Source of the DNA: Sipunculus nudus
Lineage: Eukaryota > Annelida > Sipuncula > Golfingiida > Sipunculidae
Assembly (NCBI GenBank): GCA_026874595.1
Contig: CM049315.1
Coordinates: forward strand, 384,001-448,000
Direction: 5' to 3'
DNA length: 64,000 bases
The notes under the pieces are model-generated. The model searched no databases. It was not told where the DNA came from and worked only from the letters and a program-made list of their open reading frames with translations. Positions within the stretch are counted from its first letter, which is position 1, and every line of letters starts with the position of its first letter. Shown piece after piece: positions 10,236 through 20,212 of this stretch. A program made the translations under genes and the position numbers.

Positions 10236-10974
10236 TTTTACAGGTTTCTGTTTTACTGTGCACAGGAGTGTTACATGTGTCTGTTGACATTCTGATTCGT
10301 GTAGCGCAGGCATAGTTCGTTGCTATGGGAACCTAGCTTGTTGGGCGCTGGCTCGCGCGTGGGACCTGAATCGTAGAGACACGGCGTTCTTTGTTCTTTA
10401 TGTTTCGGGTCTGTTCATGTGCGTGTGTATTGTTCTTTGCAATTTTCAATTTCTAGAATTTTTGGGTGAGAAGCTATAAATTAGGGGCTGTGTTAAGAGC
10501 CTGCAGAAAGGAAAATACCAGTGAGCACTAAAAGTGTTACTTTCTCGTCAGTTTTGGGACCTTACCGATAATTGCAGTGGTGTCAGATATTTAACGGACT
10601 TAGTACAGATTTAATATGGACTGTCTCCAGTTTGCCTTTGGATTATTACTATTTACTTGGATTATTGGAGTTAAGGGACTCTTCTTGAGCTGTGACACTG
10701 GTGGTATCCAGAAATCAGAGCCTAGAATCCGGACACTCTGGTACTGTACATTTTTATTGTTATACTGTGTAATTGTATTGATTTAGTGTATTGTAATGTT
10801 GTGTTTGTTCTAAGAATAAATTATAATTATTTGTTTAAAAAAACACTGACCTCTTTATTCATTACCCTAGACATTTTACGCTGCCTAGTGTTACAGAATC
10901 TGATTATTTTATCTCCGTACCAAAATTTGTGCTCCTCACTATTACGTGATTTGTTGTTATTAGGTTGCGTAACA
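10236..10974 (+). mobile_element. Solo LTR, family S, copy 2 (sense on plus strand)
   Basis: A 739-bp copy, first bases TTTTACAGG (TGTTAC with one change), last bases GTAACA. The flanking duplication is ATAA (10232-10235 and 10975-10978). TATA-like TATAAAT lies at 10475-10481 and AATAAA at 10815-10820. An RFX X-box-like motif GTTGCTATGGGAAC lies at 10319-10332. The 5' part contains the motif GTGTTACATGTGTCTGTTG, also seen near the LTR start in copies 3 and 6. Closest in structure to copies 3 and 6. Confidence 0.85.
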
Positions 10975-11379
10975 ATAAGTAATAAATTCAACCTTTATAT
11001 CAGCTGGTAATGGTTCAAACGTAAAATATTGAAAGGCGATTTCTGAATATTCTGGTTCCTTGGCCCTCAGTTGCTTTATAAGTGGCCCCTTTAGGCCTCA
11101 TTTAATGCTGGTGAGGAACTTTTTATTAGACGTTTGTGCATTTCTAACATTGCCTTAATATATACGCTGTTTTGTCTTGGAGGCCCTAAGAGTATTGCTC
11201 CTCTTTGTTTTATACTTATGGGTAGAGCTTGGACACCTCATTAGATGATTCCCTGCCTGGGACTGATTCTTGGGATCTACATTCCTGGTTTTCCTTTACA
11301 GTATTGTGAATATCTAATTAAGTATTTTAAACAGCTGAAACGTCGAAACTGCATTGAAATGACAAATGCGTGAGTTCTC
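10975..11379. other. No gene recognised
   Basis: Unremarkable AT-rich sequence between solo LTR copy 2 and the second degenerate array. Confidence 0.45.
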
Positions 11380-11720
11380 ATGGGCGCCGTGCGAGCCTCG
11401 GGACAAGCCGTGCGGGCGCCGGTAAGCACCGAAGTGGACCCTAGTAAACCGCAGTTAAACCTACTAATGCCGCACTGGCTCCCTACTAGAGCCTGGGTTA
11501 CCGTACTAGCGACCTAACTGGCGCCCTAAGGGGCCGTAGTTAAACGCCGTTAAACGGCTTAAAACGTACTATAACCCTATGGGAACCGTAAATAGCCCAT
11601 AGGAGAACCCTACTGAAACCTTAGAAGGACCGTCAGTACAGAATTCGTCCCGGTTTTAGAGTCAAAACCGTGGTCAACCGTAGCAGTGGAGTATCGGGAT
11701 GCGCCATGGAAAACCGCGAC
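11380..11720. repeat. Second array of degenerate 10-11-bp units
   Basis: Repeated variants of CC(G/C)(C/T)AGTTAAAC at short spacing, for example CCCTAGTAAACCGCAGTTAAAC-like pairs near 11440 and GCCGTAGTTAAACGCCG near 11530. GC content is higher than in the neighbouring DNA. Same unit type as 9235-9480, in the same orientation. Confidence 0.6.
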
Positions 11721-12146
11721 CCAAAACCGGGAATGTGTGACAGGGGCCTAAGTTGGAATCTCGGAGGCGGAGATTTTTCACGTTGGGCGACAACCCAGGT
11801 TGAGCTCTCTGCAGGCTCAATGGGGAGACTGTGCCCGACAATCGTGTTTAACTTACAAACTCCTATAGGAGCCGCAGGTGATGTACACAGAGCTTGGTTA
11901 TAGGGCTTGTTTAATGCCAGCATATTCATGTTTTTTTCCGCCCTGTCAAAATGTCCAAAGTAAATCGAATTCCAGCTTTAAAAAATTTAGGCGGTTTACT
12001 TTCCTTACCAATCAAAACAAATTTTAAACTGTCCATTTTGAGTCACCAGATTGCACGGTTTGCCTCTCAAACAGGTCGACTTTTGCTCAAAATGAAACTT
12101 GGTCTAAAATTATCGAAAAAAAAAAACGTAGAAAAATTGAGACCTG
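11721..12146. other. No gene recognised
   Basis: Two short overlapping ORFs on opposite strands (11633-11929 minus, 11670-11903 plus) have no recognisable domain. The plus ORF at 11951-12184 is a low-complexity reading that runs into the TIR element. Confidence 0.45.
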
Positions 12147-12587
12147 AAGCCCCTTTCACAACGGGGCTGCGTAGAGATGCATAGTGCCACTTTCATATGC
12201 GATACGTATGGATGCCACTGCCGAGCTTACGCTTCCCTACGCTGTGCCTACGCTGGCAATACGCCGAGGGACTCAAGGGAGTAAGCAAGATGGACGTAGA
12301 AAATGAAACCTGTATAAACTGTCGGCGTAGAGCAATGGAGACAGAAAGTACGCAATTTTTACGAAAGTCAAAGCATCACTACGCTTCTGTACGCAAAGCC
12401 TAAGAAAGAGTATGCTACCCTACGCCATTCCGACGTTATACGTCATCGTACGTCAGCTTATGCATAACCTACGCAGGGGCTACGCCGATCCTGCGCGTTG
12501 CAACATTTTTTCATGAGAACCCAGCCTAATTTCGTAAACGGTACGCCGCTTTACGCACTCTACGTAGGCCCGGTTTGAAAAGGCCTT
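12147..12587. mobile_element. MITE-like element with ~30-bp terminal inverted repeats
   Basis: The left end (12147-12176) reads AAGCCCCTTTCACAACGGGG then CTGCGTAGAG. The right end (12558-12587), read on the minus strand, is AAGGCCTTTTCAAACCGGGC then CTACGTAGAG, so the two match at about 24 of 30 positions. The inside is rich in TACGC/CTACGC motifs spaced about 10 bp apart. No clear target duplication or transposase was found, so the superfamily is not assigned. Confidence 0.6.
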
Positions 12588-12679
12588 TATTCTTTTGTAA
12601 AGTTTATGGTCAATGGATACAAAAGTGTACAGTGTCCACTTTATGCAAAGACAAAAATACTCGGGGAAAAACACCTCGC

Positions 12680-12740
12680 GTGCCATGTAACCCACGTCTC
12701 TCAAACCGCCCGGTCTGCACACATACCACTGGGCTATATC
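12680..12740 (-). repeat. tRNA-like SINE head (A and B boxes)
   Basis: On the minus strand TAGCCCAGTGGTATG (12723-12737) resembles a pol III A box. GTGGGTTACATGGCA (12682-12695) sits at B-box distance downstream but is degenerate. No cloverleaf forms. It could be a tRNA-derived SINE head or chance. Confidence 0.35.
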
Positions 12741-12744
12741 AAAT

Positions 12745-15257
12745 ACTTATCATACTGACCATTAAAGGTATCATCAAATAATTAAATTGGGTGTACATGG
12801 TGTATGATTTTCATAACGAATTACAGGCAAAATTCATGGTAGATTTTTTACATTATTTGGCAAAAAGTATAATTGATACATGCTCTTTCCAGCTGTATGA
12901 ACGATACGTTTAAGAAAATAGTCATTACTGATGCCTTTGTGTTCGAGTTCTGTGGGTTACACTGTAACACTGGGAATTAACTCAACTAAGTGCATGTACA
13001 TGTCCAAAGGTTATCTATTGCAGTAAGACACAGCGATAGCACATCTGTTCCAGAGCGTGGCCGCTTCCTTAGTGACCCCAAGTGGCCGAGGGGTCCACTA
13101 GGCAGGGCTGCTGGTTACGCCGATCGTATCACATTACAGTTTACATGTTGATATGTGTAGCAAATATGTAGCATTACTTTCGCACCGATCCACCGATATT
13201 ACCCTTAACAAACATCATGTGTAAACATTAAGAGATTTGCATCATGCACTGCGGCTAAACTTCACGGCAGATTTTTAATATATTTGGCCAAAAAATATAA
13301 CTGAAACATGCTGTTATTTATTATTTAAACGATACGTTTCGGCAAAAAGTCATTACTTTTGCAAGCACCCCAAATATGACCCTTAACAAGCATTCTTGGG
13401 ATCTGTCATTCACCCAGGTCTGTAGCTTGCACAAAACTAGAATGAGGAAGATACCAACGTAAATAAAGGCTGATTATAATTTTTCTGAAAAATCGGTACG
13501 TCCTTTTTTGGTACAATAAATGATAAATGAAAACATCTTGAAATTTCAGGGCCGGCCCGCGCCTGGTAACTGTATGTGTTGCTCTGACACGGATCGTCTG
13601 AAGAGGAGTCCTGTCCTACATAGACAATATATCTGGTTATACGTAAATTATACATCATCACTGACATGTGCAATGAAATAAATCCAGAGAAACATACTAA
13701 TTTCTGGCTGACCATTATTTAAGAGAGATGTAAATTTAAAAAAAAATTATACTTTCAAGAATGCACATTGTGATCACAATCTTTGACTATTAGTATCACA
13801 AAGTATAAAACATAACCGCCATATTAACTTACAAACTATGCCGCGTCAGGAAAATGAGCGGAGGGAGACAGAGTTTACCTGTGCCCTGTTTCCATCTGAT
13901 GAAAAAAAAGATATACTATTTCAAAACACCGCTTTTACTTTGTTCCTTCATTGAATCAATGACCATGAGCGACTATGAGAGATAGGTAAGTAATCAACAT
14001 TTTTACTTTTTTTTATTAATTACATGAAAAAAAAAATAGATACATTCATACGCAACAGATCACAAATGAATGTTTTAAAATCAATGTTATAATGCAGATT
14101 TAGAAAAAAAAACATTATGCTGCAATGATGACAAACCATTTAAGGAGGACTATCGGTAACTAGTATTTCCTTCCTCTTGTCACCATTTGTTTTAGCGCCA
14201 TCTGTTGTTCAAATAGTAAATCAAATTACCTCGAGGAGTGATTATGACGTCGGATATTTCAAGACGAACTATTTGATAAGGTATGTGTCAGAAGTGATAC
14301 CGTAAAAGGAACAGAAGTGAAACGAACAGAAGTATATTTCATTATTTCATTTGTGTCTTGAAATCAAATATAATTTAGTTGACTGCTAAAGAAATGGACC
14401 TTTCCGATTGCTGGCCCTAAGCCCCGCCCCCCTTAACGACGGTTGCTAGGTCCCACATTTGTCCAAGCGGGCGCATGTACTTGGTACACGAGAACATGGC
14501 ATGGCGGCATCCCGCGACTCGCTTGCACATACAAATCCCTGAGAACATATCATATTAGTTTTGCCAGGACAAGTCATCTTGTCAAAGAACACTTAAAAGA
14601 GAAAATCAGAGATAAGTGCATGATCAGATGATATAAAAATGTGAAAAACATCAGGAGCGATGCCGTCTGCGTGTTGCATGGCGCTCTGAACGGAATTCTT
14701 GGACGCCTGAATCTTTTAGTTCGAGCTAGAGGACGACATATTAACTGAATCATATATCACCTGTAGAAAAGGGTAAGATTTACTTACTTTATTCATATTT
14801 TCTTTCAAATATAATATTCATTTGTCTATGATGACGGTGAGTAATACTCACTAATAGTTCGGCATGGGAACCCATACCGGTATTAGGCGGTAATATGACA
14901 AACCTCGCGGTTGTTGGTAAACAAAGCGATGCCATGTAACTTGCGGCCCAACTTCAAAACATTGCCCGTTAAACGAAAAAGGTATGTTTCTTATGTGCTG
15001 CTTTTGCCTTTAAATCTTATTATAATATAAGATGGGCATTTAATTATTAATTAAACGATTTTTTTACTGCTCTATAGCTCTATAGCTACTTACGTGAATT
15101 TTAACTCTAGATTAAATCTATATTTTGGACTTACTATGTTACACATTATTTATAACATTAATTAAAATAAAGGTCCTTTTATCATCAAAAGAGCCGAATG
15201 TGTATCCTGAGGAATTGTATACATATTCTCTAAATATAAATATTTGTATCCTTTCAG
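12745..15257. other. No gene recognised; possible flank of a decayed spliced gene
   Basis: AT-rich with poly-A runs. ORFs at 13437-13715 (minus) and 14443-14631 (plus) show no domain. A weak splice-donor-like AAAAAG/GTATGT at 14981/14982 follows an ATG at 14929, but its phase does not fit the exon at 15258, so no gene model is proposed. Confidence 0.4.
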
Positions 15258-15461
15258 GTCATATGGGCACTGCTCCCATTCTTTTGGCCTTATTAAAATC
15301 CTTCCACGGGCTGAAATTCATTAGCATTCCTGCTGAGCTCAGCAGCACGAGCACACCTAAGAAGTGGAATGTGCCCGTACTGATAAACAACCTTGTGGTA
15401 GCCGGATCAACAGAGTCCAGGAAAAGAAAACCAGTGGTCTGCAAAATGGACACCACCATGA
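15258..15461 (+). CDS. Single internal exon of an unrecognised protein
   Basis: A 204-bp open stretch is bounded by a pyrimidine-rich acceptor (TCCTTTCAG ending at 15257) and a strong donor (GTAAGT at 15462-15467). Introns on both sides would be phase 1. The encoded segment includes LLALLKSFHGLKFISIPAEL, PKKWNVPV and ESRKRKPVVCK. It is moderately basic, with a conserved-looking KxWNVP motif. A possible last exon begins near 16016 after CTGGTTGTAG and would add about 19 residues before a stop; poly-A signals lie at 16278 and 16409. No family was recognised. The protein may belong to a mobile element or a host gene. Confidence 0.4.
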
Positions 15462-15467
15462 GTAAGT

Positions 15468-17300
15468 ATAAATTATCTTTAACTTATCCCCCACTTTTAC
15501 ACTAATAAGGTTTGTAAAAAAAAACAAAAAACAACAAAAAAAAAAAAACTGATGCATGTTTGCAAATATTCTGGACATTTAAATTTAATTCCCCTATCAC
15601 TTGCTGATATATTACTGTGCCAAATAATAGAGAGAAAAAAAGACACTGGTTTAAAATTTTATTTCCTTATTAGTAACTGGACTGATGACCTCTAATGGCT
15701 ATGTCAGATGTTTTTATATAATATACCGTGACGCGCACTGTATATCCTAAACACAAATACTAAATTGCTTGATTACCAAGTAATGGGTAAAAAATTTTTT
15801 GGCTCACAGAAACTAGGTTGACATAGTTGATGTCAGTGCATATTCATTTCGTTTTCCTTGCTTTTAATTAACTGTATGGCATTTACCAGAAATTCATTCT
15901 ATCATTATGATGATGAAAATATGTAATGTAAAAATCAGATATAACCATATGAATTACCATGCATGATGCTAGTCCTTCAATTTTATTGTTATAAAACTGA
16001 AATATCTGGTTGTAGACAATACATACAGCTGCAACAAGCAAAACCAAATCCAGAAAGGAAAGGATGTAGGAATCTGAACTTGCCCCAGCATTCGAACGAG
16101 GATTACTGTGACATACAGCCAGAAGATCTGCAACATAAATGCCAATTCCTAATGATATTTAAATAATACTCAAGACCAAACACATGTGATATTTTTATTT
16201 TGAAAACACCAGTGATACAATGTCATATAAATGTTGATGTATAAGTGTATTGGCGTACACAGACTTATGAAAGTAGAATAAAAATTATGAGTCTTGATTT
16301 TCTCTGTGTAATAACTGCTGTTTCAGAATAAGTTACTCTGTTTGTTTTGCTGTGTATTAACTGCTGTTTCAGAATAAGTTACTATGTTTGTTGTAAGTCT
16401 TTCTCTTCAATAAACTTTTGAATATGGGGTGTATTTTCAAGTTTGTGACAATCTGGAATTTTAAATTAGAGACCAGCATGCATCCTAACTATGGAGATTC
16501 TCTAGACATTCAGACTTCCAGCATCTAACTTTCCTTTTGTAGAAATTAAATGTCCCTATCTTGTCAAAAATATGACAATCAATTGAGCCTGTGGAGCAGA
16601 TAGATTGTGGACTCGGTGCTGTCCTTTAAGTTGTGGAGAGTTCAGAACTTGTCCCATTTGCTGTGACCATTCTCTGTTGCAGATACACTGGCAAATGAAG
16701 CAGTCTGTAAAACAAGGAAAAAAATAAGGACAATCAACTTTATATTTCCATAACTAAACTATATATAGAGGAAAAACATATGGAGAAAGGGTCAACTACA
16801 GGTATGAACTGGTTGAAAATTCTAATAACATGACATCAAGTTTAGCATAGAGTCTCATAATTGTAGATTCATATAGGCCTACATTTGTCAATATGTAATT
16901 CTACTAGTAGTAGTACTATAATGGCCTTCGGGGGGGGGGGGGGGGTTACAACATAGCTCTATTTCACTCTAAATATTGTGGTACACGTCCCCTTGCCCCA
17001 AAACCATGTCTGCAGAGTATAGAATGGGCACTGTCCATATATTATTTTTCTATTATATATACTTATATTTTTATTACTAAAATTACTACACAATATTTTA
17101 CATTCAAATATTCAGTACCCCTTTTTTCTATGGGAAATTCATTTTAAATCAGTACTTTGCCTTCACACATTCAAACCATTAATGAACCAGTGACATCACT
17201 GACATGACTTGCAATTGGCAACATGAATCAAATTGATTTAATGCTACTATTGCTAGTTCATTTATCACCACAATCATTTTGTCACCAACCGTTCACATGT
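15468..17300. other. No gene recognised; short tandem duplication and a poly-G run
   Basis: Contains a ~55-bp tandem duplication at 16302-16393 sharing TAACTGCTGTTTCAGAATAA, and a G16 run at 16930-16945. The ORF at 15963-16166 has no domain. Confidence 0.45.
16302..16393 (+). repeat. Two-copy tandem duplication (~55-bp period)
   Basis: Two copies of CTGTGTATTAACTGCTGTTT-type sequence, each followed by CAGAATAAGTTACT and TGTTTGTT. They are separated by a short TTGCTGTG spacer. Confidence 0.85.
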
Positions 17301-17305
17301 GGTTT

Positions 17306-17513
17306 ATAAGGGTTGTTTTCCTTCTCACCACATATATACAAGTTCACACCCCAAACTCTGTTTGTCCTTCACAAGGTTTATTCACAGCCAACAGACGAGG
17401 TCCCGCCATGTGCCCAGGTCTCTAACTAAACCGGAAGAGGAAGTTACCTAACCTCCGCACAATGACTACAATATAGTGCTTGCCTTACACTCTCCAAACA
17501 GAGATCACTAAAT
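17306..17513 (-). repeat. Element B 3' LTR
   Basis: Matches 23177-23383 almost base for base. On the minus strand it holds AATAAA (GTGAATAAACC near 17371-17378), suited to be the polyadenylation signal. The outer end abuts GGTTT. The first three bases of the LTR (minus sense) differ between the two copies. Confidence 0.92.
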
Positions 17514-17524
17514 CACCTCCCCCA
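17514..17524 (-). promoter_or_regulatory. Polypurine tract of element B
   Basis: TGGGGGAGGTG on the minus strand lies directly before the 3' LTR, where the plus-strand primer for cDNA synthesis is expected. Confidence 0.75.
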
Positions 17525-18251
17525 TAAGCAAGTACATGGTTGTATTATAGTCAGGAGTGATGTTACTTTACTTTAAGGATAATTATCATATATATCTCTA
17601 CTGTATTTTCCTTGGCTCATAATATAGTTAATATAGAAAATAGTTAGTTGAGAGATTCACAGAGTTCATATGAAATAAAACACAGTTCCTTGTTTTCACC
17701 ATAACAACAGACCAACATAGGTCACCATCTCTCAATAATATCACCTATGATTGTACACTAAGGCATTAAGTTAACCGCCTCTCTCAGTCTTTGGCTCACC
17801 ATCCCTTTATCCCATGAGTGCCTATACCAAGTTACTCACTAATAAAGGTCAATTACATTATTACATTATTCAGTCTCATATATGGATGCAATTCAACCAG
17901 ATCAGGTGCAAGTATGTTATCATGTCCAATAAAAATCAGGTGTATACATGAACATTATTACATAATAGAGATGTGTAACCATCTCTGACATATAATATAC
18001 TGTAATATACTGTAAGGTAGGTGCGTTTTCATATCATGTATGGTGTATGCATGAACATTATTAAACAGTTCGGGTACATAAACAGTTCAGTCCTATATTA
18101 TGCACTATTCTATCACTACACTCACAGTTCCACCATCATATCAGGATGTGCCTTACTCAAATAGTGTGAATAGGGGTAGACTACCCTAAACACAGTGGTT
18201 CCCAGGGCATTATTCTGGCCCTATCACACAGGGTACCACTAATTTGGAATA
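17525..18251 (-). other. Element B 3' untranslated region
   Basis: About 0.7 kb between the integrase stop and the polypurine tract. No ORF or domain was seen. AT-rich. Confidence 0.6.
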
Positions 18252-19409
18252 TTATTCATAATAAAGCTTCAGCTGGTCCACATGTTTGGGTTCTAAACCT
18301 TTCTTCGTACGGATAAGAACGTCAACGTTACCTAGTTGTTCTTCAACAGTATATGGTCCCTCCCACCGAGGAGACAACTTTGCTGATAACTGTTTATCAG
18401 CATCAGAAACCGGGTGGGTTTTCAATAACACTCTATCACCAGGCACAATAGTAGCATCTCTCCTTCCCCTATCGTAGTGAATCTTTCTGGCAGCAGCCTG
18501 ATCAAGCATCCTAGCACCGGCCTGATCAGCACGGACTTTGTCTTTAGCGAGTTTGGATATCATATAGCGGTTATGATCTGATGGTCCATCAGCAGGAGAG
18601 GTAAACAACTTATTAGCGATCGGTGATTCTAGTTCACGTGACAAGTTCAGCGAAGCTGGACTCCATCCAGTAGACTGGTTTTCTATGGAATTTAGAGCAA
18701 ATCTGAATTCTGCAAGATGGATATCCCAGTTTTGATGATCATCATCGTCCTCACGTACATAACTGGCTAACATAGCCTTAATATCACGATTGACCCTCTC
18801 CACCCAGTTACACTGAGGGTGGTAGGGAGTACTATGTATAAGATCAACGCACCACTTATTACATACAGCTTGTAAAAACTTGGAGGTGAATTGCGAACCG
18901 TTATCAGTCAGAAATTTCTTAGGTGGACCATAACGCGTAAATACTTCTCGCACCAAACACAAGCTTATGATCTTCCCAGTTGCTCTAGTTAAAGGGAAAA
19001 GCTCCACCCACTTAGTAAAATGGTCTCTAGTCACCAGAATGTATTTATGGCGAGCACGCGTGGATGGTAACGGACCAACCAAATCTGCTGCTAGTAATTC
19101 CCATGGTTGCGAAGATTTTATCACTTCCATAAATCCAGGTGGTTTACGATACACTGGCTTAATTTCCTGACATATCCGACAACGACGAACATAATCTCTG
19201 ACATCTTTACCGATGCCCTTCCAGTAAAAATGATGTACTATACGGTTCAAAGTCTTGCGTCGGCCGAAGTGGCCAGCTGTAGGAGAATTATGTAACTCTT
19301 TAAGCACAGTCAATTTCAAAACTTGAGGTATCAGAAGTCTCCGACCAGTTAATGTTTTTTGATACAATACAGTGTCTACCTTACAATTCTCAGCTAATTT
19401 TCTCATCAC
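18252..19409 (-). CDS. Element B integrase
   Basis: A 385-codon open frame. The zinc domain has the HHCC ligands (ELHNSPTAGHFG, HHFYWKG, CRICQ) at about residues 39-80. The catalytic core has Asp in AADLVGPLP, Asp in LTDNGSQF and Glu in NWVERVNRD, the D,D-35-E pattern. A C-terminal GPY-like module ends the protein (SPRWEGPYTVEEQL, PKHVDQLKLYY). There is no chromodomain. The frame continues upstream through one TAA (19482-19484) into the PHD-RNase H ORF, so the Met given here is not a real start: the integrase was part of one pol polyprotein. Confidence 0.93.
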   Translation of the reverse strand: MMRKLAENCKVDTVLYQKTLTGRRLLIPQVLKLTVLKELHNSPTAGHFGRRKTLNRIVHHFYWKGIGKDVRDYVRRCRICQEIKPVYRKPPGFMEVIKSSQPWELLAADLVGPLPSTRARHKYILVTRDHFTKWVELFPLTRATGKIISLCLVREVFTRYGPPKKFLTDNGSQFTSKFLQAVCNKWCVDLIHSTPYHPQCNWVERVNRDIKAMLASYVREDDDDHQNWDIHLAEFRFALNSIENQSTGWSPASLNLSRELESPIANKLFTSPADGPSDHNRYMISKLAKDKVRADQAGARMLDQAAARKIHYDRGRRDATIVPGDRVLLKTHPVSDADKQLSAKLSPRWEGPYTVEEQLGNVDVLIRTKKGLEPKHVDQLKLYYE

Positions 19410-19481
19410 ATGAGATATATCTGAATGGCTTTCAGGAGACTGAAGGAATTTAAAGAGAGGTCCTAACTGAGGATCCTCCTG

Positions 19482-20204
19482 TTATAAACTTGCTATAGTG
19501 TCCAGATCCGGTAAGGATCCAATGCTTTGATACTTCACATCAGGTACCCTCGATTCTAGTACAGTTTGATTAATGTCCTTAGTACATAGGCTACATACAA
19601 AGTCAATTTTACCTACTTCTTCAGGCAAAACACCAACACAAACATCATGATACCACCTGTCACATTTATCACATTGGATCCAGTCCAACAGGCTATCAGA
19701 TGGTTGTACACAGTCAAGTGCCTCACACTTATTACCAAAGTCTGTGACAATTCCCCTTTCGATTACACCAATTTCCATAACAGGTTCGAACCGGCTGTCT
19801 CTAGACAACGTATCTGGGACGACATGGAGTCTTCCTGGACGATATGTAATTTCAAAATCGAAATCTTGTACACGAAGAACCCATATATACAGACGAGGAA
19901 GCAAGTCATGTTTAGTAGTGAATATCCAAGTAAGCGCTTGATGATCTGTTACCACAATTGTATGACGTCCTTCTATTAAAGGTCGCCACTTTTCTAGGCT
20001 CCACACAACCGCCAAAATCTCCCGTTCTGTTGTACTGTATTTTCTCTCAGCTGCAGAAAGCGTTCGACTACTGAAGCCTATTGTACGTAGGTGGCCATTT
20101 TGTTTTTGGTTTAAACAGGATCCTAGACCTACGGCACTTGCATCCGTATGTAATTCGAAATCCTCATCAGGATCCGGATGAGCTAAACAAGGAGCAGAAC
20201 ACAA
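19482..20204 (-). CDS. Element B RNase H followed by a PHD-type zinc finger
   Basis: The RNase H domain occupies about residues 1-130 (FELHTDASAVGLG, RKYSTTEREILAVVW, VTDHQALTW, PGRLHVVPDTLSRD). At about 160-205 a Cys/His module follows: CEALDC, DWIQCDKCDRWYHDVC, DFVCSLC. Its spacing (C-C, CxxC, HxxC, CxxC with a Trp before the His) fits a PHD finger, a domain that in chromatin proteins often reads histone H3 tails. Integrase follows in the same frame after the TAA at 19482. This frame is separated from the reverse transcriptase by a frameshift near 20215. Confidence 0.88.
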   Translation of the reverse strand: MCSAPCLAHPDPDEDFELHTDASAVGLGSCLNQKQNGHLRTIGFSSRTLSAAERKYSTTEREILAVVWSLEKWRPLIEGRHTIVVTDHQALTWIFTTKHDLLPRLYIWVLRVQDFDFEITYRPGRLHVVPDTLSRDSRFEPVMEIGVIERGIVTDFGNKCEALDCVQPSDSLLDWIQCDKCDRWYHDVCVGVLPEEVGKIDFVCSLCTKDINQTVLESRVPDVKYQSIGSLPDLDTIASL

Positions 20205-20212
20205 TTGCTCTT

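Noticed and set aside
14929-14981. First exon MPCNLRPNFK with a GTATGT donor, joined to the exon at 15258
   Set aside because: The donor leaves phase 2 while the exon at 15258 is open only in phase 1, so they cannot be joined without a stop.
19647-19979. Plus-strand ORFs opposite RNase H/PHD of element B
   Set aside because: Antisense shadows of the conserved pol frame.
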